A model generated the notes under the pieces. That model worked only from the letters and a program-made list of their open reading frames with translations, ran no database searches and was not told the DNA's origin. From Teredinibacter haidensis (lineage in GTDB: Bacteria > Pseudomonadota > Gammaproteobacteria > Pseudomonadales > Cellvibrionaceae), in assembly GCF_014211975.1 (NCBI RefSeq), contig NZ_CP060084.1:2677001-2741000 (forward strand): a DNA stretch of 64,000 bases, read 5' to 3'. Numbering within the stretch: the first letter of the stretch is position 1; every line of letters starts with the position of its first letter. Positions 36,734 through 45,919 of this stretch are shown here, piece after piece. A program made the position numbers and the translations under genes.

Positions 36734-37522
36734 TTATGGCCATACCGTACTCATTACATGATCAGGATTTATTACCCTTTTTTCTTTGGATAATTTTTTA
36801 AATGCTCTTTTTTGTGCAAAATTACCACTGTAACGGTATGCAATATTTCCCACAAACGTCTGATCCTCTAAGCCTGCGTTGTGCAATGATTCATGCCCTG
36901 CCGACCAAGCCGTAGCGTTTGTTCCATCACCAAACCTTGAGTGGCCAGTGTCAATCGTCATAGTTTTTCCACCAACCACAGCTTCAGCAAAACCACCTCC
37001 AGAAGTCGCTCCAGCATTCGCGATATAACCCCCCGAACCGTCGTCGTTTAGAGCCTTAGCGCCTGCGTCCAATGAACTAGCCATCGAATTTAGATCATTA
37101 GCAGAATATCCATCACCATTAACCTCCCCCTCTCCTAAACCACCAGCTTCATTACGTAAACCTGACGCAGCTCCAGTCATTTCCGACGCTGCTTGCTTTT
37201 GGGCTGTGTCAAATTTTTCCCAATCCTCATCACTCCAACCATCACCTTTACCGTACATCCCTGTCGGGTCAGTCATATTCATCGGATCATTCCCCACATA
37301 CGCATAAAGATTCATCTGATCCTCATACCCCACCGGATCCGTTTGCAAGAACCGCCCCATATCAGGTGCGTAGAACCTCGCCTTGTAGTAATACAGCCCT
37401 AAATCTGGAAACCAAGCTTGTCCTGTATAACCAAAACGCCCTCTGTTTTCAAGCCCTGGAAGACCGTATTCATCATAGGTATTTGAATAGTTTAAAGCAC
37501 CAGAGTAATTAGGTGAAGAGTC
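36734..37522 (-). pseudogene. RHS C-terminal module 2 with HExxH-containing tail, 5' truncated
   Basis: The frame is open from 37522, just after an in-frame stop. It reads YSNTYDEYGLPGLENRGRFG, then GLYYYKARFYAPDMGRFLQT and NLYAYVGNDPMNMTDPTGM, the conserved end of RHS/YD-repeat shells. The tail of about 180 residues ends in TAWSAGHESLHNAGL, which contains HExxH (HESLH), the zinc-metallopeptidase motif, followed by KRVINPDHVMSTVWP. I infer a metalloprotease-type toxin domain. The shell repeats upstream are absent, so this is an orphan C-terminal cassette or a relic. Confidence 0.72.
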
Positions 37523-37558
37523 TTACTCGCTAATGTGCTAGCGGATAAAACCAAAAAG

Positions 37559-37580
37559 CCCCGGCCATCTCTGGCTAGGG
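37559..37580 (-). terminator. Hairpin with T run upstream of RHS module 2
   Basis: CCC-GCCA pairs with TGGC-GGG around TCTC. On the minus strand it is followed by CTTTTT. It would stop transcription entering from the small membrane protein at 37950. Confidence 0.6.
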
Positions 37581-37700
37581 ATTTTGCAGCTTACGGGAAA
37601 ATAATTTCAAAAACCGCTTAATGTCAAATGTAAGGCCTTCCCCCTTAGTTGGACCCCTTAGCTGTTTGATGGGTTGTAATTATTATAGCTATAGGTTACA

Positions 37701-37769
37701 TCGCTACTGCTCAACGTTGCAAAACATGGGCTCACGCAAATTACTTCGAGCCTAAAAGATGGCGACATA
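37701..37769 (+). pseudogene. 69-bp remnant of a second CBM2/VWA gene copy
   Basis: This stretch matches 23851-23919 inside the VWA domain of the gene at 22843 with six mismatches by eye. It includes codons for AKHGLTQITSSLKDGDI. Flanking sequence does not match. It is a scrap of a related gene or of a partial duplication. Confidence 0.8.
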
Positions 37770-37949
37770 CGATTGGTTCAGATTAAGCCACGAGCGAGGA
37801 AAAAACGTAACAAGTATTCGCATAGCGTCCTAACAGGACTACAAAAAATCATCATTTATAATCAGTTACCCACAACCCATATTTTGTATTTTAGTTACCT
37901 GCCATTTAAGCAGATTACCCTAACATAATCACGCCCATGAAAATTATTA

Positions 37950-38366
37950 TCACCTTTTCGTAGCATGCCTCTTAAAAAAATACACATATGTAGTAGAAAC
38001 AATAAAAAACGCTATCGCTAAACCGACGGCTATGAGCGAGTAACCATGGCAACCGCCCTTAACCCCGATGTAAAGTTCGAAAGGGCTCGAAATACCGATA
38101 TAAATCATAAATACGCCTAATGGCGCTAACGGTAATGAATTAGCTATTAGTGCCACCTTAAAATAAATATTACTACTCTGAACTTGGTGCCAGTCTATGT
38201 ACTGCCCAGAAAGATATTTTGGTGTACAAACCCAAACCACTACTGCAATACCGATAGCAGTTAAAAATAAATCCATTATCACTATTGGGACACCAAAGTA
38301 TTCAAAAATGGCATCTATGACAATTGCCACAACAACAAATACAACTGTTACAATTTTCTTCATCAC
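37950..38366 (-). CDS. Small integral membrane protein, unknown
   Basis: The 138-residue frame starts MMKKIVTVVFVVVAIVIDAI and has four hydrophobic segments, including MDLFLTAIGIAVVVWV, SLPLAPLGVFMIYIGIS and LIAVGLAIAFFIVSTTYVYFF, with a basic tail (KRHATKR). No family recognised. Size and setting resemble genes of integron cassettes, and a possible attC-like repeat lies upstream at 38391-38477. Confidence 0.6.
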   Translation of the reverse strand: MMKKIVTVVFVVVAIVIDAIFEYFGVPIVIMDLFLTAIGIAVVVWVCTPKYLSGQYIDWHQVQSSNIYFKVALIANSLPLAPLGVFMIYIGISSPFELYIGVKGGCHGYSLIAVGLAIAFFIVSTTYVYFFKRHATKR

Positions 38367-38390
38367 TCAACATCCACTCCAGTACACAAC

Positions 38391-38477
38391 ACCCTGCTCA
38401 GCAGCGCCAAGCCGGAGAGGTTTTTGTGGCAACGTTTAGCGCTGTAAAACACACGAACAGCGTCGGCTTGGGTTTGC
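38391..38477 (-). repeat. Possible degenerate attC-like inverted repeat
   Basis: CCAAGCCG pairs with CGGCTTGG and outer AACACCC pairs with GGGTT, with a partly paired middle. The shape resembles an attC site but the ends are weak. Confidence 0.3.
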
Positions 38478-38654
38478 ATTTTGTGATTTTCTCAGAAGAA
38501 TGTAATAAAGCATTGTTTGATATTTACCTTGAACTTTTGACGCTTTCAACGTTTCTTGGGTTTGAGAAAAGTCGATGAATAGTTCCAGAACAACCGTTGT
38601 AGCAGCGCATACTGCCAGCCAAAGGCAAACATTACACAAAAGCGTTGATACCAC
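38436..38654 (-). CDS. Possible small membrane protein
   Basis: A 72-codon frame with one N-terminal hydrophobic segment (LLCNVCLWLAVCAATTVVLEL) and a basic tail that runs into the inverted repeat below it. It may be a real cassette gene, but no family or ribosome binding site supports it. Confidence 0.3.
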   Translation of the reverse strand: MVSTLLCNVCLWLAVCAATTVVLELFIDFSQTQETLKASKVQGKYQTMLYYILLRKSQNANPSRRCSCVLQR

Positions 38655-38753
38655 TAAGCCTAAGTAGAAACAGGGAGGTTGGCAACAATATCATAATTGG
38701 TACCAACCGAATGATATTCTGAATTAAGTCATAAAGACTCATGGAGAACTCGG

Positions 38754-38843
38754 ATGAATAACGCCTACAATAACGGGCCGCAGTGTAGGTGCCAATTGTC
38801 GAAACGGGGGTCCGAGCCAGCTTGCCGGCGTGTTTGGTTATTT
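38754..38843 (-). other. Candidate attC-like site
   Basis: One end reads GAATAACGCC and the other GGTTATT, with partly complementary GC-rich arms between. The stop codon of the adjacent minus-strand gene lies inside the outer end, as at the stronger sites at 46857-49898. Confidence 0.4.
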
Positions 38844-39113
38844 TTTAACTACATGCAGCACAATGAACCGTAACAGCTGATTAATTGTCAAGAACAAGAG
38901 CACACATAAAACCACCGTTACCATTAGCTCGGGGATAGATAATGAAAGCATCTCTACCCTATTGTCGCCGAGCTCACACGCACCCGAATTTGTAACCATT
39001 CCCCCCCTATCCAGGCAATAATCGACACGCAGAAAAGTATTTATTTTCATCCCCACGTACGTACACACCACGGAAGAAATGACGGCAATGATTGATTTAT
39101 GAGATTTTTTCAT
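38838..39113 (-). CDS. Small two-helix membrane protein with CLDRGG...CE motif
   Basis: From MKKSHKSIIAVISSVVCTYV the protein is 91 residues. It has an N-terminal helix, a short extracytoplasmic loop YCLDRGGMVTNSGACELG with two Cys, and a second helix (ELMVTVVLCVLLFLTINQLL). The loop resembles CIESGGVWLGILEGCESG in the cassette gene at 47747, suggesting one family. Function unknown. Confidence 0.6.
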   Translation of the reverse strand: MKKSHKSIIAVISSVVCTYVGMKINTFLRVDYCLDRGGMVTNSGACELGDNRVEMLSLSIPELMVTVVLCVLLFLTINQLLRFIVLHVVKK

Positions 39114-39150
39114 AAGTAAACACATAACGTCTCATTAACAGGCCATATTG

Positions 39151-39365
39151 TTAAGGCAATATTTGTACGATAAACATTCCGCCAACGACAATTGCAAACA
39201 ATGTAAATAGCAACTGCATATTTAATTGTATAGGCCCCGTGAATGCGTATTTCCAGGTAACACCAAACTCAAGATATGTCCAACTACAGGAATTCCAAAT
39301 AAAGGGTTAGCTACACCAAACCGGCTAATTGAAGTCAGTATAGAACCTATACTTGTTGCATCTCA
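39151..39365 (-). pseudogene. Probable frameshifted small membrane protein remnant
   Basis: Two overlapping minus-strand phases read SRFGVANPLFGIPVVGHI and then EFGVTWKYAFTGPIQLNMQL with LFTLFAIVVGGMFIVQILP and stop. They join if one base is added near 39275. No start codon is clear. Low-confidence remnant in the same small-membrane-gene cluster. Confidence 0.35.
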
Positions 39366-39565
39366 ACTTGTTTAAAAAACGGCATCTATTAGCGTTGTTT
39401 CAGGGGCAGCCGCCCACCCATGTGTTACCCGATGCTAATGCGCCGTAGCCCTTCTTGTTGTAGCGCTAACTTTACCTAAATTTACACTCCGTTAACCCAA
39501 GTTAGCACTTAAACCGTTCATACTGGTTACTACACCCACCAACCGACACAGGCAGTATAAACACT
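39366..39565. promoter_or_regulatory. Upstream region of macAB
   Basis: 200 bp before macA without a gene. It should contain the macAB promoter; no box is clear enough to mark. Confidence 0.3.
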
Positions 39566-40750
39566 GTGACCATACGCAAACTCGTCAAGCTCAGCTTAAT
39601 ATTTATTCTTCTCACCATACTCGGCGTTGCGGCTTACGCGCTGCTACCATCGCCAGATGCACCTGAATATGCTACGGCATCCGTTTACAGGGGTGCCATT
39701 GAGCAAACGGTTCTGGCGAACGGCATGATACAGGCTTCAAAACTTGTGAGTGTTGGCGCACAGGAATCTGGTCAGATTGTCAGTCTCCCGGTGGAACTTG
39801 GTCAAAAAGTGAAAAAAGGTGATCTCATTGCGCAAATCGATAGCCTGACCCAGCAGAACAGTCTGAAAACCGCCAAGGCCGAACTCAAAAGCCTGGAGGC
39901 TCAGGTTGAGGCCATTGTGTCTCAAATAAACCTTGCCCAACTCGAATTTAACCGTCAGAAAACCATGCTCGCCAATCACACAAGTGCAAAGGCAGACTAT
40001 GACATCGCCTCAGCCAACCTGGAAGTTTTACAGGCACAGAAAAACCAATTGAGTGCTGAAATTGCTCGCGCGGAAGTGAACGTGGACAGCGCCAATATCA
40101 ACCTCGCATATACCACTATCACCGCCCCTATGGACGGCACTGTTGTCTATTTAGCGGTGGAACTTGGCCAAACCGTTAACGCCAAACAAAACACACCAAC
40201 TATCGTTGAACTGGCCGAGCTCGATACTATGACTGTGAAGGCACAAATTTCTGAAGCGGATATTATTCACGTGCAACCAAGCCAAGCCGTTTATTTTTCT
40301 ATTCTGGGAGATCAACGGCAAAGGTATAGCGCAACACTAAAAGCCATTGAGCCTGGCCCCACCTCCATGAATGGCAATGATATCAACATGTCCCCTGACG
40401 ATAGTGAAGCGATTTATTACAACGCACTGTTCTATATTGAAAACCCCGAGCAAAAACTGCGTATTGGCATGACGGCCGAGGTTTCGATTGTGCTCAATAA
40501 AGCTGACAGTGCCTTACTGGTACCGTCGCAAATCCTCAAGAAAAAAAGTGGCCGTAACACCTATTTAATTGAGGTGCTGGAAGGCAACACCATTGAGCTT
40601 CGAGAAGTAGAGGTCGGCATTAATAATAGAATGCAGGCAGAAATACTCGCGGGGCTCGAGGAAAATGAACGCATTATTTTAGCCTCTGGCGCAGCGGGTG
40701 GCCACAACATTCCCCAGCGCCGCATGAGGCCAGCAAGGATGCCTTTCTAA
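39566..40750 (+). CDS. macA: MacA-type periplasmic adaptor protein
   Basis: Membrane-fusion protein of a MacAB-TolC-like tripartite pump. The 394-residue protein starts from GTG with an N-terminal anchor (LVKLSLIFILLTILGVAAYAL). It has a split lipoyl domain (VSVGAQESGQIVSLPVELGQ... and ITAPMDGTVVYLAVELGQTV), a coiled-coil hairpin between them (about residues 105-175), and beta-barrel and membrane-proximal parts. The MacB gene starts immediately after its stop, so they form one operon. No outer-membrane TolC gene is adjacent. Confidence 0.88.
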   Translation: MTIRKLVKLSLIFILLTILGVAAYALLPSPDAPEYATASVYRGAIEQTVLANGMIQASKLVSVGAQESGQIVSLPVELGQKVKKGDLIAQIDSLTQQNSLKTAKAELKSLEAQVEAIVSQINLAQLEFNRQKTMLANHTSAKADYDIASANLEVLQAQKNQLSAEIARAEVNVDSANINLAYTTITAPMDGTVVYLAVELGQTVNAKQNTPTIVELAELDTMTVKAQISEADIIHVQPSQAVYFSILGDQRQRYSATLKAIEPGPTSMNGNDINMSPDDSEAIYYNALFYIENPEQKLRIGMTAEVSIVLNKADSALLVPSQILKKKSGRNTYLIEVLEGNTIELREVEVGINNRMQAEILAGLEENERIILASGAAGGHNIPQRRMRPARMPF

Positions 40751-42691
40751 ATGATGAGCACAAGCCTGCTACACCTTACCAATGTCTCTCGCTGCTACCC
40801 CGCTGGCGACCAGACGCTAACGGTTCTAAAGAATGTAAACGTAACCATAGAGCGAGGTGAATTTCTCGCGGTGGTTGGGTCATCCGGGTCGGGTAAGTCT
40901 ACACTGATGAATATCCTCGGTTGTTTAGATAAGCCCTCGAGTGGCAACTACCTGATCGACGGCAAAGATACCGCTTACATGAGTGCTGATGAGCTGGCAA
41001 CGCTTCGCCGAGAGCGTTTTGGTTTTATTTTTCAGCGCTACCATTTATTAAATGATCTTTCAGCCCTGGCAAACACAGAAATACCGGCAGTCTATGCGGG
41101 TGAAAAAAAAGAGGCCAGAAGGCAACGGGCCAGCAGTCTTCTTACGCGCCTCGGCCTAGCTGAACGCCTGCAACATAAACCGAGCGAATTGAGTGGCGGA
41201 CAGCAACAACGCGTGAGCATTGCACGCGCGCTAATCAATGGTGGCGAGATTATTCTGGCTGATGAGCCTACGGGAGCCCTGGACAGCCGCAGCGGTAACG
41301 AGATGATGAGTTTACTGAAGGAGCTGCATCGGGAAGGCCACACCATTATTATCGTTACCCATGACAGAAACGTGGCCGGTTACGCCGATCGCGTTATAGA
41401 GATTGAAGACGGTACAATTGTCAGCGACCGCATTTCCCGCGAGCCACCGCCTAGAACAACCGAAGTGAGACCCGAAAAAAAGAAAGCCGTGCTCTCGTTA
41501 ACCTCTTTCGCTGAGACCATGAAAATGGCTCTGGTCGCCATGTCGAGCCACCGCCTCCGTACATTCTTAACCATGCTGGGCATAATCATTGGAATCGCCT
41601 CGGTGGTATCCGTTGTTGCTCTCGGTGAAGGTTCCAGTAAAGCGGTACTGGAAAATATCAATTCCATGGGAACCAACACCATTGCTGTTAGCCCTGGCAA
41701 AGGCTTTGGTGATAGACGCTCACAGCGGGTACGTACTCTGGTTGCAGCAGATGCGGATGCTCTGAACAATCTGCCTTTTGTAGAAGCTATCACGCCCGAG
41801 AGTTCTGCTAACCTCAGCGTTCGGTATGGTAACCAAACAATAAACGCTAAAGTTGAAGGCGTTGGGCTCGACTACTTTCAAGTAAGAGGTTACGAAATCG
41901 CTGAAGGTCAATTTTGGGGTGAACAAAGCGTTACCGCAAAAGCACAGGAAGCGGTTATTGACGAAAATACCAAGAATGAATTGTTTTCAGATACACAGGC
42001 ATTAGGGAAAGTGATTTTCCTTGGCAAGCTGCCCGTGAGAATAGTGGGTATCACCCAGAAAAAAGAAAGTGCATTTGGCAACAGTGATTCGCTGAAAATC
42101 TGGCTACCCTATACCACCGTAGCAACACGCATAACCGGGCAAAGCTCCCTAGACGCCTTAACCATTCGTATAAAAGATAACACACCGTCTGCAGCGGCGG
42201 AGCAGGCCATTATTGCGCTGCTAAAAATGCGTCATGGCAGCGAGGATTTCTTCACCATTAATACAGACACCATCAAAAAAAATATTGAAAAAACGACAGG
42301 GACTATGACATTAATGGTCTCTGCTATTGCCGTTATTTCACTTATTGTTGGGGGCATAGGGGTAATGAATATTATGCTGGTTTCTGTCACTGAGCGCACC
42401 CGGGAAATTGGTGTACGCATGGCTGTTGGCGCGAGACAAAACGATATTTTGAAACAGTTTTTAACGGAAGCGGTTATTGTATGCCTGGCTGGCGGGCTGA
42501 TTGGAATCTTTCTTGCGTATTCCGTAGGTTTAATTTTTTCCGGTATTGGTTCCAGTTTTACAATGATTTATACCGCCACCTCTATAGTCACAGCGTTCGT
42601 CTGTGCAACGGCAATCGGCATAGCCTTTGGCTTTCTTCCTGCCAGAAACGCAGCGCGACTAGATCCGGTATACGCGCTTTCGAGAGAATAG
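40751..42691 (+). CDS. macB: MacB-type ABC transporter (fused ATPase-permease)
   Basis: The 646-residue protein has an ABC domain with Walker A VGSSGSGKSTLMNILG, signature LSGGQQQRVSIARAL, Walker B IILADEPTGALD and H-loop VTHD. It then has a first transmembrane helix (HRLRTFLTMLGIIIGIASVV), a large periplasmic MacB domain, and three C-terminal helices with the FtsX-type motif ERTREIGVRMAVGARQNDIL. This is the standard MacB architecture. With MacA it would use ATP to drive export of a periplasmic substrate (macrolide, lipopeptide or toxin); the substrate is unknown. Confidence 0.92.
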   Translation: MMSTSLLHLTNVSRCYPAGDQTLTVLKNVNVTIERGEFLAVVGSSGSGKSTLMNILGCLDKPSSGNYLIDGKDTAYMSADELATLRRERFGFIFQRYHLLNDLSALANTEIPAVYAGEKKEARRQRASSLLTRLGLAERLQHKPSELSGGQQQRVSIARALINGGEIILADEPTGALDSRSGNEMMSLLKELHREGHTIIIVTHDRNVAGYADRVIEIEDGTIVSDRISREPPPRTTEVRPEKKKAVLSLTSFAETMKMALVAMSSHRLRTFLTMLGIIIGIASVVSVVALGEGSSKAVLENINSMGTNTIAVSPGKGFGDRRSQRVRTLVAADADALNNLPFVEAITPESSANLSVRYGNQTINAKVEGVGLDYFQVRGYEIAEGQFWGEQSVTAKAQEAVIDENTKNELFSDTQALGKVIFLGKLPVRIVGITQKKESAFGNSDSLKIWLPYTTVATRITGQSSLDALTIRIKDNTPSAAAEQAIIALLKMRHGSEDFFTINTDTIKKNIEKTTGTMTLMVSAIAVISLIVGGIGVMNIMLVSVTERTREIGVRMAVGARQNDILKQFLTEAVIVCLAGGLIGIFLAYSVGLIFSGIGSSFTMIYTATSIVTAFVCATAIGIAFGFLPARNAARLDPVYALSRE

Positions 42692-42787
42692 ATATATCAA
42701 AAAGTTGCTTTAAAAGGCAACCTCTAACAACGGTTAATTAGATCCCAGATTCCATTAACATTAACAGACAAAACGAACTGCCTGCTA

Positions 42788-42925
42788 TTAACGCAATCCC
42801 CTGCGTTCTACATAGTCACGTACAACGATAAACACATCGTCAACACCATCATTGTTGGCATCCCCGTTACCTAAAACTTTACCTCTTGGTAGCCCCATCG
42901 TAGTAGCAAATAGACTTTGTTTGCG
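42788..42925 (-). pseudogene. C-terminal remnant with a calcium-loop motif
   Basis: The minus-strand frame reads LFATTMGLPRGKVLGNGDANN-DGVDDVFIVVRDYVERRG and stop. DxNNDGVDD is an EF-hand/dockerin-like calcium loop. There is no start. A similar NNDG loop occurs in the remnant at 50717. Confidence 0.4.
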
Positions 42926-43437
42926 AAGGTGACTGGAATTTAATTATGGGTGCAATATCGGCCCAGGTTTTCAGTTTGTGCACACTGGGGCGCTTTAATT
43001 GGCGACTGCCCCCCATTATTCATACCAGACATATGGTTAAGCTGCCTATGCAACAGTGAGCGGGTATTAAAGCATTGCTTGGCAGCCCGATCCCCAGGGG
43101 CTCAATAAACTGCAGATCAGCCCATTTGAGCCTCGAAATATACAGGGCGAAATTAAGTGGCTCGAGGGGTGGCTACTTCAGCGCTTATTTTCTGATCATT
43201 TTCTCATCAAAAATTCGTAACATTTCTGAAATAATTTGAACCGCTTCAAATACTCTACTACGCGCTATTGACTCTGCTTCCGCGTATTAATAATTTATGC
43301 AACTCAGTGACTCAACGGACGAGGCACTTCTGCGCTTTAATCGTTCATGCTTTGCATTGGCTCCTCACCGAAAGCACTGTTAAACGTGTTTGTGAAAACA
43401 GACATTTTAATAAGCCAACAGAAAGGAAGCTCGAACC
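42926..43437. other. Intergenic region
   Basis: About 500 bp. A short plus-strand frame around 43102-43221 (ISPFEPRNIQGEIKWLEGWL) looks like a gene remnant but has no start or recognised family. The promoter of the next gene is probably within 43220-43430. Confidence 0.35.
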
Positions 43438-43932
43438 ATGGTACAAAAAAACCGCTTAGACGTTAAAATCTCCGAAGCCGATCTGGCCGATATCAACGCC
43501 GCAATTGCCACCCTCAACGATAAACTTGCCCCCCACCTTATTAGCCTTTCCAGCGAAGAGCGCATGGCGCTGCCCAAAATGGGCGACCGAACCAAAGCCT
43601 TTGTCGAAAAAGCGCGCGTATACGCAGGGCAATACCCGAACTTTCTGCCCAACTTCGTTAGCCTGGACGCTTTTGATAACGACTTGGCAACTATAGGGGT
43701 GTTAGGCAACGTGCTGCGCGGCATACAACCCCTCACAAGCAATTTGGAAGATAGCCATTTGCTCGCTGGCAGTGAGGCTTATCAGGCCGCGTTGATTTAC
43801 TACCGGAGCATAAAAATGGCATCGGAAAGCGGTATTCCCAATGCCAGTGCCATCTACAAGGACCTTTCGCGACGCTTCGACAACCGGTCTCGCAGCAAAA
43901 CCCCAGCAGAAACTGAGGAAGTGGTCGCTTAA
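43438..43932 (+). CDS. Conserved hypothetical protein, 164 residues
   Basis: The start MVQKNRLDVKISEADLADIN has an AAAGGAAG ribosome binding site. It is soluble and helical with the segment LSSEERMALPKMGDRTKAFVEKA and a C-terminal GSEAYQAALIYYRSIKMASE. I recall a family of unnamed bacterial proteins with the ALPKMGD motif, without known function. It is followed directly by a GC-rich tandem array. Confidence 0.75.
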   Translation: MVQKNRLDVKISEADLADINAAIATLNDKLAPHLISLSSEERMALPKMGDRTKAFVEKARVYAGQYPNFLPNFVSLDAFDNDLATIGVLGNVLRGIQPLTSNLEDSHLLAGSEAYQAALIYYRSIKMASESGIPNASAIYKDLSRRFDNRSRSKTPAETEEVVA

Positions 43933-43980
43933 AAGTGCAAACGTGCTGCAAAAAGCGACCTTTTTGATGCTTTTTACAGC

Positions 43981-44310
43981 AGGGGGGGTACCTCGGAGGT
44001 ACCCCTCCCCCTGATTAACCAGCCCCCAGGGCATGTTTTAGCGCCTGAGGGGGGTATTAAAGAACCCCCTCCCCCCTGTTTAACCAAGCCCCCGGGCACC
44101 TTTTAGCTCCTGAGGGGGGTATTAAAGAACCCCCTCCCCCCTGTTTAAGCAAGCCCCCGGGCACCTTTTAGCTCGTGAGGGGGGGATTAAAGAACCCCCT
44201 CCCCCCTGTTTAAGCAAGCCCCCGGGCACCTTTTAGCTCGTGAGGGGGGGATTAAAGAACCCCCTCCCCCCTGTTTAACCAAGCCCCTGAGCATCTTTTA
44301 GCTCCAGAGA
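43981..44310. repeat. Tandem array of 65-bp hairpin-forming units
   Basis: Five units, the first degenerate, recur with a 65-bp period: the ATTAAAGAAC word starts at 44056, 44121, 44186 and 44251. Each unit has a G6-7 run, a short AT spacer, then C5-TC6, so each can fold into a G/C hairpin, and a CTTTTAGCTC box. It lies just downstream of the gene at 43438. Confidence 0.9.
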
Positions 44311-45124
44311 ACGTGCCTCTAAGATCCGCCCCCTGCAGCTTTTAGCTAGCCTGCAGCGGTTCTTTCAACCCCGCAGGTACCAAGAACGCAGTCTAGAGAA
44401 ATGGCTGGAGCCGAATACCACGGAAATACTATTGCTCCCCAGGGCGGCGGCCCCCGGTGGCGCTGAACAAATAGCGATGCTTAACCCCAGGCGCTCGGGT
44501 ATCAAGCCAATTAGACGGCTGGAAACAGAAAAGACTATTTATGGCCCTCGAATGTTTAACCGTGTTTAGCGAACCCCCGCATAAGCCCTACCGGCAAGCC
44601 GAAAAAAATACATGCTTAAGGCTAACGACCCGGATCGAAAGCTTCGATCGAATCAGGATCGTGACTCTTCCACGTAAACGAAGCATCTTCCTTTGCGAGC
44701 ACAGCGGCTTAGCCACCTTACCTTCAGCTCAGCTCAGTTCAGTTCTGTTGTTACTCCGTCACACAAAGATTGAAAGTACCGTATGCGACTTGGGCGTAGC
44801 GGTAAATGATGCGCTCGGGCTAGCCGAGCGAAAGCCAAATATTAAGACACAAACCCATCTGCCCCACTTCGGCTGGAAACTTTTAATCGAACCCGCAGTA
44901 ATAAGGCCGCATTGAATGTAACGGCTTGTAACCGTCTGTAACCGTGTTTAATTGGTTCCGCATGCTAATATCGATTCTCAGTGTTCCAATAACAATTACG
45001 ACATTATTGCGACATCGATGGTTTACTCTGCCGTGGGTGCTTGCAGTCGCGCAATGATCGAAACGTGGGGCACATGTGACTCCCCGGTATTTCACTACTT
45101 ATGTTTAATGAGGTTCTGTGTCGA
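44311..45124. other. Intergenic region
   Basis: About 800 bp. A 124-codon frame at 44541 has low-complexity, non-protein-like composition and no ribosome binding site, so I do not call it. A short run of CAGCT/CAGTT repeats lies near 44726-44743. Confidence 0.4.
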
Positions 45125-45919
45125 ATGAATAAATTACTCTGGCCAGTTTTTCTGTCTGTATTGTCTTGCAACGCAGCGGCCCAAGAAGGATCAGGCAGAG
45201 GCGCGGGTGGTGGACCACCACGATTAAGTGTTGGTATCGCAGCAATACTCAGCGACAGCCCCTATGCAGGCGAAGGGGCGCGAGTCATTCCCATTCCGCT
45301 GATCACCTATCAGGGTGAAAACTTTTACTTTCGCGGCGTCACCGCCGGGTGGAATGTTGTCCGCAACGAATCGTTCGAGCTTTCTGCAATAACAAAATTT
45401 CGCTTTGACGGATTTTCAGTAAACGATCTAGGCAGAGAAGAACTCGCCAGCAATGGCATTGACTACCGATTACTGGAAGATCGCGATCTCGCATTGGATG
45501 CAGGCGTAGGCATGAAATGGAAAGGTGAAGCTGGCGAGATAGAACTGGAACTGTTGGCCGATGTGACCGACACAAGTGGAGGCCAAGAGGCATCGGTTCA
45601 ATATGGCTATCCCGTTCGACTGGGCAATGGCATGATGACACTCAACCTGGGAGCCACCTGGATATCTGAAGACAACGCAAACTACTACTACGGAACGCTA
45701 GACGAAGAAGTGGCTCGCGGTGTTATCAATTACAGACCTGACGCAGCCACTATTGCGCACGTCGGTTTTTCCTACTTTCGCCCGCTCGGAAATAAGTGGT
45801 CCTTGATGGCGCTAGTGAAATACAGCATGTTGCCCGACGAAATCTCAAATAGCCCTTTCATTGAGCCTGACACCGATAGCACTGTATCAGCCCTTATCGG
45901 CATCTCACGCGGATTCTAA
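45125..45919 (+). CDS. MipA/OmpV-family outer-membrane protein
   Basis: From MNKLLWPVFLSVLSCNAAAQ the protein is 264 residues with a signal peptide. An upstream in-frame ATG adds eight. The mature part is beta-strand rich with the MipA/OmpV opening RLSVGIAAILSDSPYAGEGARVIPIPLITYQGENFYFRG, the NYYYGT strand motif (DNANYYYGTLDEEVARG) and a C-terminal Phe (LIGISRGF). MipA proteins scaffold peptidoglycan enzymes or act as porins. It stands alone. Confidence 0.88.
   Translation: MNKLLWPVFLSVLSCNAAAQEGSGRGAGGGPPRLSVGIAAILSDSPYAGEGARVIPIPLITYQGENFYFRGVTAGWNVVRNESFELSAITKFRFDGFSVNDLGREELASNGIDYRLLEDRDLALDAGVGMKWKGEAGEIELELLADVTDTSGGQEASVQYGYPVRLGNGMMTLNLGATWISEDNANYYYGTLDEEVARGVINYRPDAATIAHVGFSYFRPLGNKWSLMALVKYSMLPDEISNSPFIEPDTDSTVSALIGISRGF

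Larger units (their letters stand above)
37523..37949. other. Intergenic region with gene scraps
   Basis: No complete gene. It holds the terminator-like hairpin at 37559-37580 and the VWA-gene fragment at 37701-37769, described separately. Confidence 0.5.

Noticed and set aside
44541..44915. 124-codon plus-strand frame
   Set aside because: No ribosome binding site, odd composition, no family-like motif, and it crosses a CAGCT/CAGTT short repeat.
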